Made by a program: the position numbers and the translations under genes
Shown: in pieces, positions 35,090-44,300 of the stretch
Layout of the letters: every line of letters begins with the position of its first letter
Numbering within the stretch: the stretch's first letter is position 1
The notes under the pieces: generated by a model
Seen by the model: only the letters and a program-made list of their open reading frames with translations
What the model was told of the DNA's origin: nothing
Database searches by the model: none
Origin: Alistipes sp.
GTDB taxonomy: Bacteria > Bacteroidota > Bacteroidia > Bacteroidales > Rikenellaceae
Reading direction: 5' to 3'
DNA length: 64,000 nt
NCBI GenBank assembly: GCA_022782405.1
Contig: JALFNK010000012.1
Location: forward strand, 37,994 to 101,993

Positions 35090-35119
35090 AAAAGCGCCCC
35101 TTTGTTTGACAAAGAGGCG
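35087..35119 (-). terminator. Terminator of the secG operon
   Basis: On the minus strand CGCCTCTTTGT, CAA, ACAAAGGGGCG (one mismatch), C and then a run of Ts, 45 bases past the secG stop. Confidence 0.75.
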
Positions 35120-35163
35120 TTTACATATCGTATGGCGTTCGTAGACGAAAAACGGCCGGAGTT

Positions 35164-35538
35164 TTACTCGGCCGGAGTTTCGGCAGGCTCCGCAGCGGGC
35201 TGCTCGGCGGGAAGCTCGGCCTGCGGCATGGCAGGAACCGCCTCCGTATTGAGCATCTGCTCCTGAAGCGCCTTGGCATCCTTCGAGATCTCCGAATTGC
35301 TCTCCGCAACGAGACCCTTGTCCATGGCCAGCGTGGCTACAAGGCTCAAAACCACAATGGCCACAGCCATCGTCCAGGTGAACTTCTCCAGAAAATTCGT
35401 CGTCTCGCGCACGCCCATCACCTGATTCGACGCACCGAAGTTGGCGGCCATGCCGCTCTTGGGATTCTGCACCAGTACCGCGAGAATGATCAGTACACTC
35501 GCAATCAGTATCAGGGCAATGCAAATCGTGTATAACAT
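35164..35538 (-). CDS. secG: Preprotein translocase subunit SecG
   Basis: The 124-residue protein has two membrane helices (about 4-24 and 54-74) separated by the conserved loop LVQNPKSGMAANFGASNQVMGVRETTNFLEK (key residues P-K-S-G and the TTNFLEK turn). The C-terminal tail is long and rich in Ala, Pro and Glu. SecG assists SecYE in protein export. It is the last gene of a leftward operon. Confidence 0.95.
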   Translation of the reverse strand: MLYTICIALILIASVLIILAVLVQNPKSGMAANFGASNQVMGVRETTNFLEKFTWTMAVAIVVLSLVATLAMDKGLVAESNSEISKDAKALQEQMLNTEAVPAMPQAELPAEQPAAEPAETPAE

Positions 35539-35553
35539 ATCTCAGACTTTTAA

Positions 35554-36048
35554 TTATTGTTTTTCGGTTTTTTCAATAAGTTCGGCAAAGTAAATACTTT
35601 TTTCGGGATTTAGCAAACTTAATTTGCGATAAATTGCCACAGCTTCATCACGAAGTCCCTGCGAAAGATAAATCGCTGCGAGTTCCTCGCTTACGAGCTC
35701 GTCCTCATCATCCAGATCGGGGGTCGTACGCACCTCCGCATCGGGGGCCGTATCGTCGGCGACGATGCGCAGATCCTCCTCCTTCAGGAAACGGTCGATG
35801 ACCTCCTCGGACGTGAGGTGCGTCAGTGCATCGGCCTCCACCGTCCGGCGTTGCAGCGAACTCTCCCCGCGCCACGGTGCGAGAAGCGACACGAACGGAT
35901 CGCTGCCGCCCGAAATACGCTCGGCGGCGACATGCAGCGGGAAGAACCAGGCATAACGGTCGAGTGCCGCGGCAAGCTCCTCCGCGGAGGGCTGCGACGC
36001 CTCGCAGGGCGAAACCAAATAGTCGCGCACGCTGTCCATGGGCATCAC
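35554..36048 (-). CDS. TPR-like hypothetical protein of the lptE-secG cluster
   Basis: The 164-residue protein has an acidic linker (LDDEDELVSEE) and a C-terminal helical hairpin, ELAAIYLSQGLRDEAVAIYRKLSLLNP, that fits one tetratricopeptide unit. The N-terminal part is helical. Its start overlaps the lptE stop by 4 bases. A conserved neighbour of secG in Bacteroidota; function unknown. Confidence 0.8.
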   Translation of the reverse strand: MMPMDSVRDYLVSPCEASQPSAEELAAALDRYAWFFPLHVAAERISGGSDPFVSLLAPWRGESSLQRRTVEADALTHLTSEEVIDRFLKEEDLRIVADDTAPDAEVRTTPDLDDEDELVSEELAAIYLSQGLRDEAVAIYRKLSLLNPEKSIYFAELIEKTEKQ

Positions 36049-36554
36049 CAGTTGGAGGCCGAAGCCTGGAAAATATCCGTTACGATCTTATCGACAATGA
36101 GCGGGATGAGCGTTCCCTCAACCTCGGTGAGCAGCTGCGTCGATTCGTAGTCCTCGTAGGCAGAGAAGGTCTTGTTGAACGACATGCTGTCGTCGAGGGC
36201 ATTCGTAAAGCGGACCTTGACCGTGATCGTCAGGCGGTTCAGAAGCGCATATTCGTCGCTCGACACGGACGAGGTCGTCGAGGTGTAGTTCGTGATCTCG
36301 CCCTCGAAAGCGAAGTCGCCGCCCTCATCGACCTGCGTCAGCCGCGTACGCCGCGTGAAGATATCGACGAGCGCATCGGTGAGCGTCGAACTCAAAATCG
36401 GCGAAACCATCGTCGCGTTGTTGGGGAAATAGGCCACCGAGAAGGTTTTGGCATCGGGAGGAATCGAAGCTCCCGACAACGAATACTTGATGGCGACGCC
36501 GCAGCCGGCCAAAAGCACCGTGCAGCAGAGCGTTATGAGCAGTTTGAATTTCAT
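36045..36554 (-). CDS. lptE: LptE-like LPS assembly lipoprotein
   Basis: The 169-residue protein has a lipobox (LLAGC, C18), then YSLSGASIPPDAKTFSVAYFPNNA and a repeated beta/alpha pattern, as in Bacteroidota LptE. LptE plugs the LptD barrel that places LPS in the outer leaflet. It is transcribed with the sigma-54 activator gene, only 3 bases downstream of it. Confidence 0.85.
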   Translation of the reverse strand: MKFKLLITLCCTVLLAGCGVAIKYSLSGASIPPDAKTFSVAYFPNNATMVSPILSSTLTDALVDIFTRRTRLTQVDEGGDFAFEGEITNYTSTTSSVSSDEYALLNRLTITVKVRFTNALDDSMSFNKTFSAYEDYESTQLLTEVEGTLIPLIVDKIVTDIFQASASNW

Positions 36555-36557
36555 ACG

Positions 36558-37769
36558 TCAGTTTTCGGTTATTCCCAGTTCCTTGATCTTGCGGTAAAGC
36601 GTGCGTTCCGACATGAAGAGCTCCGCGGCAGCCTCGCGCCGGCGCCCGTTGTTGCGGCGCAGGGCGCGGATGATCTGTTCGCGCTGCATGTCCGCCTTGG
36701 TCTTCTCCCGCGGTGCCTCGTCCGTAACCTCCTCGCTCTCGGCGAACTCCGCAGCCGGCCGGACCGGCTCGAGCGAACTCTGGGCCGTCGAGGGAAGCAG
36801 CGCCTTGATGTCATGCGGAGCTTCCGCACGGTGTCCCGAAGCCTGCTGCATCAGTTCGCCCATCATCCGTTTGAGGTCGTTGATATCGGCCCGCATGTCG
36901 AACAGCACCTTGTAGAGCAGTTCGCGTTCGGAGGACATCTCCTCATCGAATCGCGGAGCACCCGCAGCCACGGGAGCGCCGGCCTCCTGGCGCGGCAGGT
37001 AGCGCGAAAGCACCTCGGAGGTGATGACCCGCGCCGGCTCGATGGCCGAGATCTGCTCGGCGACATTCTTCAACTGGCGGATGTTGCCCCGCCAGTAGTA
37101 GTGCATCAGCGTCTGACGCGCCCCTTCGTCGAGCGTTACGGCCGGCATGCGGTACTGCACGGCCACATCGGCGGCAAATTTGCGGAAAAGCAGCGGAATG
37201 TCCTCGGGGCGCTCGCGCAGCGACGGCACGGAGATGGGCACCGTGCTCAGGCGGTAGAAAAGGTCCTCGCGGAAACGGCCCTGGACAATGGCCTCCTGGA
37301 GGTTCACGTTCGTAGCTGCAACGACCCGCACGTTGGTCTTCTGCACCTTCGAGGAACCTACACGGATGAACTCCCCGGTCTGCAGCACGCGCAGCAGGCG
37401 TGCCTGTGTCGAATGGGGCAGCTCGGCGACTTCGTCCAGGAAGATCGTCCCTCCGTCGGCCTCCTCGAAATAACCCTTGCGAGCCTCCGTAGCACCGGTG
37501 AAAGCCCCCTTCTCATGGCCGAAAAGTTCCGAATCGATCGTTCCTTCGGGAATCGCCGCACAGTTCACGGCGATGTATTTGTTGTGTTTGCGCGCGGAAT
37601 AGGCGTGGATCACCTGCGGGAAAAACTCCTTGCCCACACCGCTCTCGCCCGTTACGAGAACCGTCAGATCGGTGGGCGCCACGCGCAGAGCCACCTCCAG
37701 CGCCCGGTCGAGAAGTTCCGAGGTGCCGATGATGCCGAAGCGTTGTTTTACGGTTGCGATTTCTGTCAT
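36558..37769 (-). CDS. Sigma-54-interacting transcriptional activator without receiver domain
   Basis: The 403-residue protein begins directly with the AAA+ domain: Walker A GESGVGKE at 41-48, the sigma-54 contact loop GAFTGA at 88-93, Walker B GTIFLDEV at 107-114, and the arginine-finger region FREDLFYRL. The C-terminal Fis-type HTH reads IIRALRRNNGRRREAAAELFMSERTLYRKIKELG. No sensor or receiver domain precedes the ATPase, so its activity may be set by level or by a partner. Confidence 0.92.
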   Translation of the reverse strand: MTEIATVKQRFGIIGTSELLDRALEVALRVAPTDLTVLVTGESGVGKEFFPQVIHAYSARKHNKYIAVNCAAIPEGTIDSELFGHEKGAFTGATEARKGYFEEADGGTIFLDEVAELPHSTQARLLRVLQTGEFIRVGSSKVQKTNVRVVAATNVNLQEAIVQGRFREDLFYRLSTVPISVPSLRERPEDIPLLFRKFAADVAVQYRMPAVTLDEGARQTLMHYYWRGNIRQLKNVAEQISAIEPARVITSEVLSRYLPRQEAGAPVAAGAPRFDEEMSSERELLYKVLFDMRADINDLKRMMGELMQQASGHRAEAPHDIKALLPSTAQSSLEPVRPAAEFAESEEVTDEAPREKTKADMQREQIIRALRRNNGRRREAAAELFMSERTLYRKIKELGITEN

Positions 37770-37803
37770 TGCAAAATAGAGTTCGGGTCCGGAGATCCGC
37801 CGC

Positions 37804-38625
37804 CTACATCGTCTGTCCCGAAGCCTCTGCGGCCGTATCGGCTTCGGAGGCCTCCGGCTCCGCAGCGGCGGGTTCGGAGAATTCGATCCACTCCGCCTCC
37901 TCGAGCTGCCGCTCGCGCAGATCGCGGTAATAGCCGTAACCGATGGCGGCGAGTGCTAACACGGCGGCAATCACGGCAATCCAGATGAAGCGATCGACAC
38001 CACGGCGGGGAGCCCGCCCCACATAAGTATAGGCATCGGTGTTCTTCGGCGGCTTGCCGTAGCGCAAGCCCCGGACCGACGGATCGGGATTCATCTTGGC
38101 CGAAGGCGAGAGATGAGGCTCGGTGAAGGCCGGAGTCGTGGTGCGTCCCGCAGGGCGTTCTCCGCCCGCAGATGCATGCGGCACCGCAACCTTCGGAGAG
38201 GATGCGGCCGGCGTCCGGGACTCCTCGCGGCGCTCCGGAGTTTCGGGTTCCGAAACCTCCGCCACGGGAGATGCGGGAACAGCGGCGGGCGCGGAATTCC
38301 CGAGCAGAGCCGGATCCGGTTCGTAACGGAAAGCGATGGTACCGTTCGCGCCGGGATGCAGCGTACCGAAGCCCGGCATCGGATACGACGCTCCGCGTTC
38401 GACGGCATGCCGCACCTCGAAGACAAAACGGTCTATTTCGCCGGCAGCCTCCAGATCATTGGTCCCTTCGGCACGCAGCAGACCGCGCAGCACGCCGTCG
38501 TCGCGCTTGAGCAGTTCGGAGAAGAGCACCTCATGCTCCGGTTCCTTGACGATGAATGCCCCGAGTTGGGGGATGACGAGGCGCTTGTGCGTCTCGAGAT
38601 ATAGCGATATGATACGAATGAGCAC
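37804..38625 (-). CDS. HU-CCDC81 family DNA-binding membrane protein
   Basis: The 273-residue protein starts with MLIRIISLYLETHKRLVIPQLGAFIVKEPEHEVLFSELLKRDDG (key pattern: RLVIPQLGAF), the bacterial HU-CCDC81 repeat, and has a second one with YPMPGFGTLHPGANGTIAF. A long Pro/Glu linker leads to one membrane helix (about 215-233) and an acidic tail. It would tether a DNA-binding HU fold to the membrane. First gene of the leftward cluster. Confidence 0.85.
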   Translation of the reverse strand: MLIRIISLYLETHKRLVIPQLGAFIVKEPEHEVLFSELLKRDDGVLRGLLRAEGTNDLEAAGEIDRFVFEVRHAVERGASYPMPGFGTLHPGANGTIAFRYEPDPALLGNSAPAAVPASPVAEVSEPETPERREESRTPAASSPKVAVPHASAGGERPAGRTTTPAFTEPHLSPSAKMNPDPSVRGLRYGKPPKNTDAYTYVGRAPRRGVDRFIWIAVIAAVLALAAIGYGYYRDLRERQLEEAEWIEFSEPAAAEPEASEADTAAEASGQTM

Positions 38626-38935
38626 GATCGGAATCTCGTTGGTTTATCGGGGTTCAAAATTACCTCTTTCCCGTTAAAAAAACAAGCATCCGGGCCATTC
38701 CCTGCACAAAAAGCTCGAAAAAAGAGCCGTCCGGAAAGTCAGTCGGAGACCATCCCGGACAATGCGGAAGACCGCCAATGCGATTTTAATGAAAAATATT
38801 CGTGCAGGAAGTTGGTTATCCCAAAAATATTCACCTACTTTGCATCTCGAAATTCCGGAAAATCCGGGTGAGCTACTTCGACGATTTTCGGACAATGTAG
38901 CGAAGCCGGATTGCCGACAACCCTACGAACGAAAG
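38626..38935. other. 310-bp divergent promoter region
   Basis: It lies between the HU-CCDC81 gene and arginine decarboxylase. TACTTTG at 38836-38842 is a reduced -7 element for the rightward gene. No gene or repeat seen. Confidence 0.5.
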
Positions 38936-40330
38936 ATGAAAGACAAGTACATTGACCTGATCGAACAGTCGTTCGACTTTCCGCAGGACGAGTTTTCCGT
39001 GGAAGACAGCGAGCTGCTTTTCCACGACATTCCGCTCATGGAGCTGATCAAGCAGTACGGTACGCCGCTCAAGATCACCTACCTGCCGAAGATCTCCCAG
39101 CAGATCAACCGCGCCAAGCGCATGTTCAATGTGGCGATGGCCAAGGTCGATTACAAGGGCTCGTACAACTATTGCTACTGCACCAAGTCGAGCCACTTCT
39201 CGTTCGTCCTCGAGGAGGCCATGAAGAACGATATCCATCTCGAAACCTCCTCGGCCTACGACATCCACATCATCAACGCACTTTACGACGGCGGCATCAT
39301 CGACAAGGACCGCTACATCATCTGCAACGGATTCAAGCGCCCGCAGTACGTCGAGAACATCGCCCAGCTCGTGAACGACGGATTCACGAACACGATTCCC
39401 GTGCTCGACAACAAGGAGGAACTCGACCTCTTCGAAGACGCCTTTACCAAGAAGTGCAAGGTCGGCATCCGCATCGCCTGCGAGGAGGAACCCAAGTTCG
39501 ACTTCTACACCTCGCGTCTCGGAATCCGATACAACGACATCGTGGACTTCTACAAGGCCAAGCTGAAGAACAGCAAGAAATTCCAGCTCAAGATGCTGCA
39601 CTTCTTCATCAACACCGGCATCAAGGACACGGCCTACTACTGGAACGAGTTGTCGAAGTGCATGAACGTCTACTGCGAGCTGAAGGCCATCTGTCCCGAG
39701 CTGGACAGCCTCAACATCGGCGGCGGATTCCCGATCAAGAACTCCCTGAACTTCGAATACGACTACGAGTACCTCACCGAGGAGATCGTCGCCCAGATCA
39801 AGAACATCTGCCAGCGGAACGGCATCGAGGAGCCCAACATCTTCACCGAATTCGGATCGTTCACCGTCGGCGAAAGCGGTGCGTCGCTCTACTCGATCGT
39901 CAATCAGAAGCAGCAGAACGACCGGGAGAACTGGTACATGATCGACTCGTCGTTCATCACCACCCTGCCCGACACCTGGGGCATCAACCAGCGATACATC
40001 ATGCTGGCCATCAACAACTGGGACAAGGAGTACCAACGCGTATTCCTCGGAGGACTGACCTGCGACAGCGAGGATTTCTACAACTCCGAGTGCCATACGA
40101 ACGCCATCTTCCTCCCCAAGCTCGAGAAGGGCAACACCCAATACATCGGATTCTTCCACACGGGGGCCTACCAGGAGTCGCTCGGCGGATTCGGAGGTAT
40201 TCAGCACTGCCTGATCCCCGCGCCGAAACACGTCATCATCGACCGCGACAAGTCGGACAACGAATACTACACGCGTCTGTTCGCCAAGGAGCAGTCCTAT
40301 CGGTCGATGCTGCGCATCCTCGGCTATTAG
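38936..40330 (+). CDS. speA: Arginine decarboxylase, PLP-dependent (Alr-fold type)
   Basis: The 464-residue protein starts MKDKYIDLIEQSFDFPQDEF and matches the Bacteroidota arginine decarboxylase group. The PLP lysine is expected in YCYCTKSSHF near residue 84, with GIRIACEEEP, LNIGGGFPI (phosphate-binding glycines) and ECHTNAIFLP further on. It converts arginine to agmatine for polyamine synthesis. The ATG at 38936 is the family start; upstream codons in frame are not conserved in character. Confidence 0.92.
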   Translation: MKDKYIDLIEQSFDFPQDEFSVEDSELLFHDIPLMELIKQYGTPLKITYLPKISQQINRAKRMFNVAMAKVDYKGSYNYCYCTKSSHFSFVLEEAMKNDIHLETSSAYDIHIINALYDGGIIDKDRYIICNGFKRPQYVENIAQLVNDGFTNTIPVLDNKEELDLFEDAFTKKCKVGIRIACEEEPKFDFYTSRLGIRYNDIVDFYKAKLKNSKKFQLKMLHFFINTGIKDTAYYWNELSKCMNVYCELKAICPELDSLNIGGGFPIKNSLNFEYDYEYLTEEIVAQIKNICQRNGIEEPNIFTEFGSFTVGESGASLYSIVNQKQQNDRENWYMIDSSFITTLPDTWGINQRYIMLAINNWDKEYQRVFLGGLTCDSEDFYNSECHTNAIFLPKLEKGNTQYIGFFHTGAYQESLGGFGGIQHCLIPAPKHVIIDRDKSDNEYYTRLFAKEQSYRSMLRILGY

Positions 40331-40369
40331 GCCGACATCCCGAAAACGGAAGGGCGGATTCCATCGAAA

Positions 40370-40405
40370 GAATGCCCGGCGGAACTATGGCTCCGCCGGG
40401 CATTC
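40370..40405. terminator. Hairpin after arginine decarboxylase
   Basis: GAATGCCCGGCGGA pairs exactly with TCCGCCGGGCATTC around an 8-base loop. There is no T tract on the + strand, so its strength is uncertain. Confidence 0.55.
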
Positions 40406-40515
40406 GCACAAACGGGGCTCTTTTCTCGGCATCCGGAAGCGGTTCCGCGATCGCAACGCGAAGATTTCGATTTTTTTGCGTATCTTCACCTCCCGAAAAC
40501 TCAAATTCCGCCGAT

Positions 40516-42030
40516 ATGATGTTCCAGAGAGGGATTCGGGGTCTTGCGATTCTTCTGGGAACCGCAATGTGCCACTTCGGGGTCGCCGCAGCCAACCACG
40601 GCGCGGATGCCGCGTCCGGGATTTCCGAAACAGCGGTCGGCCGCAGGACGGAAGAGGGAACAATGCCGGCAGCGCCGGAGACGAAAGCGGCGGCAGGCTC
40701 GGCTGTAACCATACCGACGGCAGGGACGGAATCGGAGCGGAGCGGACCGGCAAAAGGAAATCGGCTCCCCGGGAAACCGGACATCCCGAAATCGAAAGCC
40801 GATGAAACGGGGCCCGGGCAGACGGCGGCAGGCCAGAACCCGCGACGGGGAAAAACGATCCCGGCCAAACAACCGGGTATTGCCGCCTCCTTCCTGCTGG
40901 GCGACAGTCTATCCGAACGCCCACGGACCATGCACCGCATCGGCGCCGAATTCCGACCCGAGCATATCTTCACGATCAATCCCTTTCTGCAGGGTGAGAA
41001 CCTTGCACAGCTGCCCGTCGATCTCTCGCTATCCGCACACCTGAAATATGCCTTCGGATTCCGCCCGGGAAGCCATGCCGACAAGATCTACGGAGGGGTA
41101 TATCAAGGTATCGGTGCGGCCTACTATGACTTCGCCAACCCCCGGGAGCTGGGCAATCCCGTGGCGGTCTACCTCTTCCAGGGAGCCCGCATCGCCCGGA
41201 TCACAAGCCGACTGTCGCTCGACTACGAATGGAATTTCGGTCTTTCGTTCGGATGGAAACCCTACGATCGGGAGCAGAACAGCCGCAACATCATGATGGG
41301 CTCGAAGGTAAATGCGCTGCTCAACGTGAATTTCTTTCTGCGGTGGATGCTTACCCGCGAACTGGACCTCACCGTCGGCCCCACGCTCACCCACTTCTCG
41401 AACGGGAATACGCAACTACCCAATGCAGGGCTCAATTCGGCGGGGCTTCAGGCCGGCCTGACCTATAACTTCGGAAGGAAGCGGGCCGAAATCCCGGAAC
41501 GCAGTCCGGCACCGCCGTTCCGCCGCCATGTGAGTTACGACGTGGTGCTCTTCGGCTCGTGGTGCAGCAAGGGCGTAGAGGTCGGCGGGGATTACTACGC
41601 CTCGCCGGACACCTACCCCGTCGTGGGACTCAACCTCTCGGCGCTCTATAATTTCGGATACAAGTTTCGCGCGGGCATATCGCTGGACGGGGTCTATGAC
41701 GGCAGTGCGAATGTCTACGTCCCCGACCATATTATCGGGACCGGCATGGAATTCGTCCGTCCGTCGATCGACCGGCAACTCGCACTCGGGCTCTCGGCCC
41801 GTGCCGAGTTCGTCATGCCCTACTTCACCATCGGGCTGGGACTGGGCGCGAACATGCTCCACAAAGGCGGCGACCTGAAAGCCTTTTACCAGATCCTCGC
41901 CCTGAAGATCGGCATCACGCACAGTTCGTTCCTGCACATCGGCTACTCGCTGCGGGATTTCCATATGCCCAACTTCCTCATGCTCGGCGTGGGATACCGT
42001 TTCAACAACAAATATCCGCGCCATTATTGA
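40516..42030 (+). CDS. PagL-like acyloxyacyl hydrolase (lipid A deacylase family), long N-terminus
   Basis: The 504-residue protein has a signal peptide, then about 100 residues of Ala/Gly/Pro/Lys-rich low complexity, then a beta-barrel-like region with strands of alternating character. The PagL motif occurs as LTHFSNGNTQLPNAGLN (His and Ser of the catalytic set). It ends with the aromatic outer-membrane signature GVGYRFNNKYP. It probably removes an acyl chain from lipid A in the outer membrane. Other bacterial PagL are under 200 residues, so this is a long form. A TATCTTCA element lies about 30 bases upstream. Confidence 0.85.
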   Translation: MMFQRGIRGLAILLGTAMCHFGVAAANHGADAASGISETAVGRRTEEGTMPAAPETKAAAGSAVTIPTAGTESERSGPAKGNRLPGKPDIPKSKADETGPGQTAAGQNPRRGKTIPAKQPGIAASFLLGDSLSERPRTMHRIGAEFRPEHIFTINPFLQGENLAQLPVDLSLSAHLKYAFGFRPGSHADKIYGGVYQGIGAAYYDFANPRELGNPVAVYLFQGARIARITSRLSLDYEWNFGLSFGWKPYDREQNSRNIMMGSKVNALLNVNFFLRWMLTRELDLTVGPTLTHFSNGNTQLPNAGLNSAGLQAGLTYNFGRKRAEIPERSPAPPFRRHVSYDVVLFGSWCSKGVEVGGDYYASPDTYPVVGLNLSALYNFGYKFRAGISLDGVYDGSANVYVPDHIIGTGMEFVRPSIDRQLALGLSARAEFVMPYFTIGLGLGANMLHKGGDLKAFYQILALKIGITHSSFLHIGYSLRDFHMPNFLMLGVGYRFNNKYPRHY

Positions 42031-42047
42031 TCCGAAAGACTCCGGAT

Positions 42048-42079
42048 TTGGCCATCCCGAGGCTTTGTACTATCTTTGC
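42048..42079 (+). promoter_or_regulatory. Consensus promoter of engB
   Basis: TTTG at 42048-42051, 20 bases, TATCTTTG at 42072-42079. Both elements match the Bacteroidota consensus exactly. Confidence 0.75.
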
Positions 42080-42146
42080 CCCGAAACAGAAGGCATCCGC
42101 GCCGGGGACGGAACCCCGAAGCACTGAATCGCAAAACCCGAAGACG

Positions 42147-42740
42147 ATGAAAATCCGAAAAGCCGAATTCCGGTGCAGCTCCGAACGCATCGCACAGGTC
42201 CCGAAAGACGACCTGCGCGACATTGCCTTCATCGGCCGCAGCAATGTCGGCAAATCGTCGCTCATCAACATGCTCACCGAACGACCCGGACTGGCCAAAG
42301 TCTCGGGAACGCCCGGAAAGACCCGGCTGATCAACCATTTCCGCATCGACGACGCCTGGTATCTCGTCGACCTGCCCGGATACGGATACGCACGCACGTC
42401 GAAGAGCGTCCGCGGCGCCTTCTCGAAGCTCATCACCGACTATGTGCTCCGCTGCGAAAAGCTCCATTTCCTCTTCGTATTGGTGGACATCCGGCTCGAA
42501 CCCCAGAAAATCGACCTGCAATTCATCGAGATGCTCGGCATGAACGGCATCCCCTTCGGCATCATCTTCACCAAAGCCGACAAGCTCTCGAAAGCCCAAC
42601 GGCAGAAGAGCGTCGAACGGTATGCCGCACAACTTGCCGAAAGCTGGGAGGAACTTCCTCCGATGTTCGTCTCCTCATCCGAAAGGGGAGCCGGCCGCGA
42701 GGAAATTCTCGATTTCATCGGCCAATGTCTGAAAGTTTAA
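42147..42740 (+). CDS. engB: Ribosome biogenesis GTPase EngB (YsxC/YihA)
   Basis: The 197-residue protein has the GTPase motifs G1 GRSNVGKSS, G3 DLPGYGYA and G4 TKADKLS, with the EngB-specific KVSGTPGKTRLINHF switch region. It assists large ribosomal subunit maturation. The ATG at 42147 is chosen from the family start MKIRKAEF; upstream codons lie in the promoter. Confidence 0.96.
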   Translation: MKIRKAEFRCSSERIAQVPKDDLRDIAFIGRSNVGKSSLINMLTERPGLAKVSGTPGKTRLINHFRIDDAWYLVDLPGYGYARTSKSVRGAFSKLITDYVLRCEKLHFLFVLVDIRLEPQKIDLQFIEMLGMNGIPFGIIFTKADKLSKAQRQKSVERYAAQLAESWEELPPMFVSSSERGAGREEILDFIGQCLKV

Positions 42741-42793
42741 CCGAATGTTGAAAAAACGCATCGCAAAAGGCGTGTTTTCTCATCCGATTGCCC

Positions 42794-42801
42794 TATATTT
42801 G
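42794..42801 (+). promoter_or_regulatory. -7 element TATATTTG of prs
   Basis: Exact match to TAnnTTTG, 24 bases before the ATG of prs. A GTTTT at 42774-42778 may serve as the -33 region. Confidence 0.6.
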
Positions 42802-42824
42802 TACCATCAAAACCCACCGTATCA

Positions 42825-43766
42825 ATGGCTATCCATAAAATCAAGATCTTTTCGGGCCGCGGTTCCGAATACCTGGCCCAGAAAATCGCCGCAAGCTTCG
42901 GCACGACGCTCGGTCAATCCGAGGTACTGCGGTTCAGCGACGGAGAATTCCAACCCTGTTACAACGAATCCATCCGCGGCTGCACGGTATTCATCATCCA
43001 ATCCACCTTCCCGCCCTCGGACAACCTCATGGAGCTGCTGATGATGATCGACGCCGCACGCCGCGCTTCGGCCTACAAGGTCGTAGCCGTCATGCCCTAC
43101 TTCGGATGGGCCCGGCAGGATCGCAAGGACCGCCCCCGCGTGCCGATCGGCGCCAAACTGGTAGCCAACCTGCTCATGGCAGCCGGCGTGGACCGCATCA
43201 TGACGATGGACCTCCACGCGGACCAGATCCAGGGCTTCTTCGACATTCCCGTCGATGCCCTCTATGCAAGCGGCATCTTCGTGCCCTACATCGAAAGCCT
43301 CAAAATCGAGGACCTCTCGATCGCCGCACCCGACATGGGAGGCGCCAAGCGGGCCAACACCTATGCCAAGCACCTCGGAACGCCCATCATCATCTCCCAC
43401 AAGGAGCGCGCGAAGGCCAACGTCGTGGGCAAGATGACCGCCATCGGTGAAGTCGAAGGCCGCAACGTACTGATCGTGGACGACATGATCGACACGGCCG
43501 GCACGATCTGCATGGCAGCCGACATGCTCATGGCTCGCGGAGCAAAGAGCGTACGCGCAGCCATCACCCACCCCGTGCTTTCGGGACCGGCCTATGAGCG
43601 CATCAACGACAGCGCCCTCGAGGAGGTGATCGTTACGGATACCATTCCCCTCAACCCCAACAAGGACCTCCACAAGTTCACGGTGCTCTCCGTCGCCGAC
43701 ATCTTCGCCGACGTCATCGAGCGCGTGCACAACTACAAGGAGATCTCCTCGATCTTCTTCAAATAG
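42825..43766 (+). CDS. prs: Ribose-phosphate pyrophosphokinase
   Basis: The 313-residue protein has the PRPP synthetase features: KIFSGRGSEYLAQKIA, RFSDGEF, the flexible loop ARQDRKDRPRVPIGAK, the DLHADQIQGFF signature, and the PRPP loop VDDMIDTAGT. It makes PRPP from ribose 5-phosphate and ATP for nucleotides, His and Trp. It stands alone between two terminator-bounded units. Confidence 0.97.
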   Translation: MAIHKIKIFSGRGSEYLAQKIAASFGTTLGQSEVLRFSDGEFQPCYNESIRGCTVFIIQSTFPPSDNLMELLMMIDAARRASAYKVVAVMPYFGWARQDRKDRPRVPIGAKLVANLLMAAGVDRIMTMDLHADQIQGFFDIPVDALYASGIFVPYIESLKIEDLSIAAPDMGGAKRANTYAKHLGTPIIISHKERAKANVVGKMTAIGEVEGRNVLIVDDMIDTAGTICMAADMLMARGAKSVRAAITHPVLSGPAYERINDSALEEVIVTDTIPLNPNKDLHKFTVLSVADIFADVIERVHNYKEISSIFFK

Positions 43767-43786
43767 GAAAGCGGCCCTGACAAAGG

Positions 43787-43830
43787 AAAAAGGAGAGCGG
43801 CTCCGCCATATGGCGAGCCGCTCTCCTTTT
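43787..43830. terminator. Bidirectional terminator between prs and the small lipoprotein gene
   Basis: AAAAGGAGAGCGGCT pairs with AGCCGCTCTCCTTTT, with an inner CGCCA/TGGCG pair. Good T tract on both strands. Confidence 0.85.
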
Positions 43831-43850
43831 CCATAACATACACGTCCTCC

Positions 43851-44300
43851 CTACTCCACTTTCCGGAAACTCGAACGTTCGTAGTACTCGTATCCGGGCT
43901 CGCTGTACCGGTACACGAGAACCAGGCTCGAAGAGGTAAGTGTAGGAACCGAAGCACCGATCGTCTCACCGTCGGCCGTAACATAGATCTTGTTGCCTTT
44001 GACCCGCCAGGTGCCGGAATCACCGGGTCCGCTTGCCGTACCCTCCTCGTAGGTTCCGTCGGAATAGAAAATCACATAGTCTCCGGCATCCATTGCAGGA
44101 TCGAATCCCCACTCATAGACAATCTCACCGCCTTCTTTTTCGTAACCTTCGTAATCGACGGCCTCCCAACGGCCGTAAAGCAACGTCTCGTCGCCGATAC
44201 CTTCGTCATTGCACGAGACCAGAGCAATCGCACAGGCGACAACACCCGCGCACAGCACGCTTCCGAATAACGTGCGCAACAGATGATTCATTCTTTTCAT
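43851..44300 (-). CDS. Small lipoprotein, lipocalin-like
   Basis: The 149-residue protein has a long signal (lipobox IALVSC, C30) and a beta-rich domain starting LYGRWEAVDYEGYEKEG, with YVIFYSDGTYEE and GTWRVKGNKIYVTAD, the pattern of lipocalin-like domains of Bacteroidota. Ligand unknown. The longer open frame to 45032 is antisense of the SDR gene. Confidence 0.8.
   Translation of the reverse strand: MKRMNHLLRTLFGSVLCAGVVACAIALVSCNDEGIGDETLLYGRWEAVDYEGYEKEGGEIVYEWGFDPAMDAGDYVIFYSDGTYEEGTASGPGDSGTWRVKGNKIYVTADGETIGASVPTLTSSSLVLVYRYSEPGYEYYERSSFRKVE

Noticed and set aside
35826..37988. 720-codon open frame on the + strand
   Set aside because: Antisense of the sigma-54 activator, lptE and TPR-like genes, all of which are recognised.
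38873..40231. 452-codon open frame on the minus strand
   Set aside because: Antisense of arginine decarboxylase; Asp/Val/Glu-rich with no motif.
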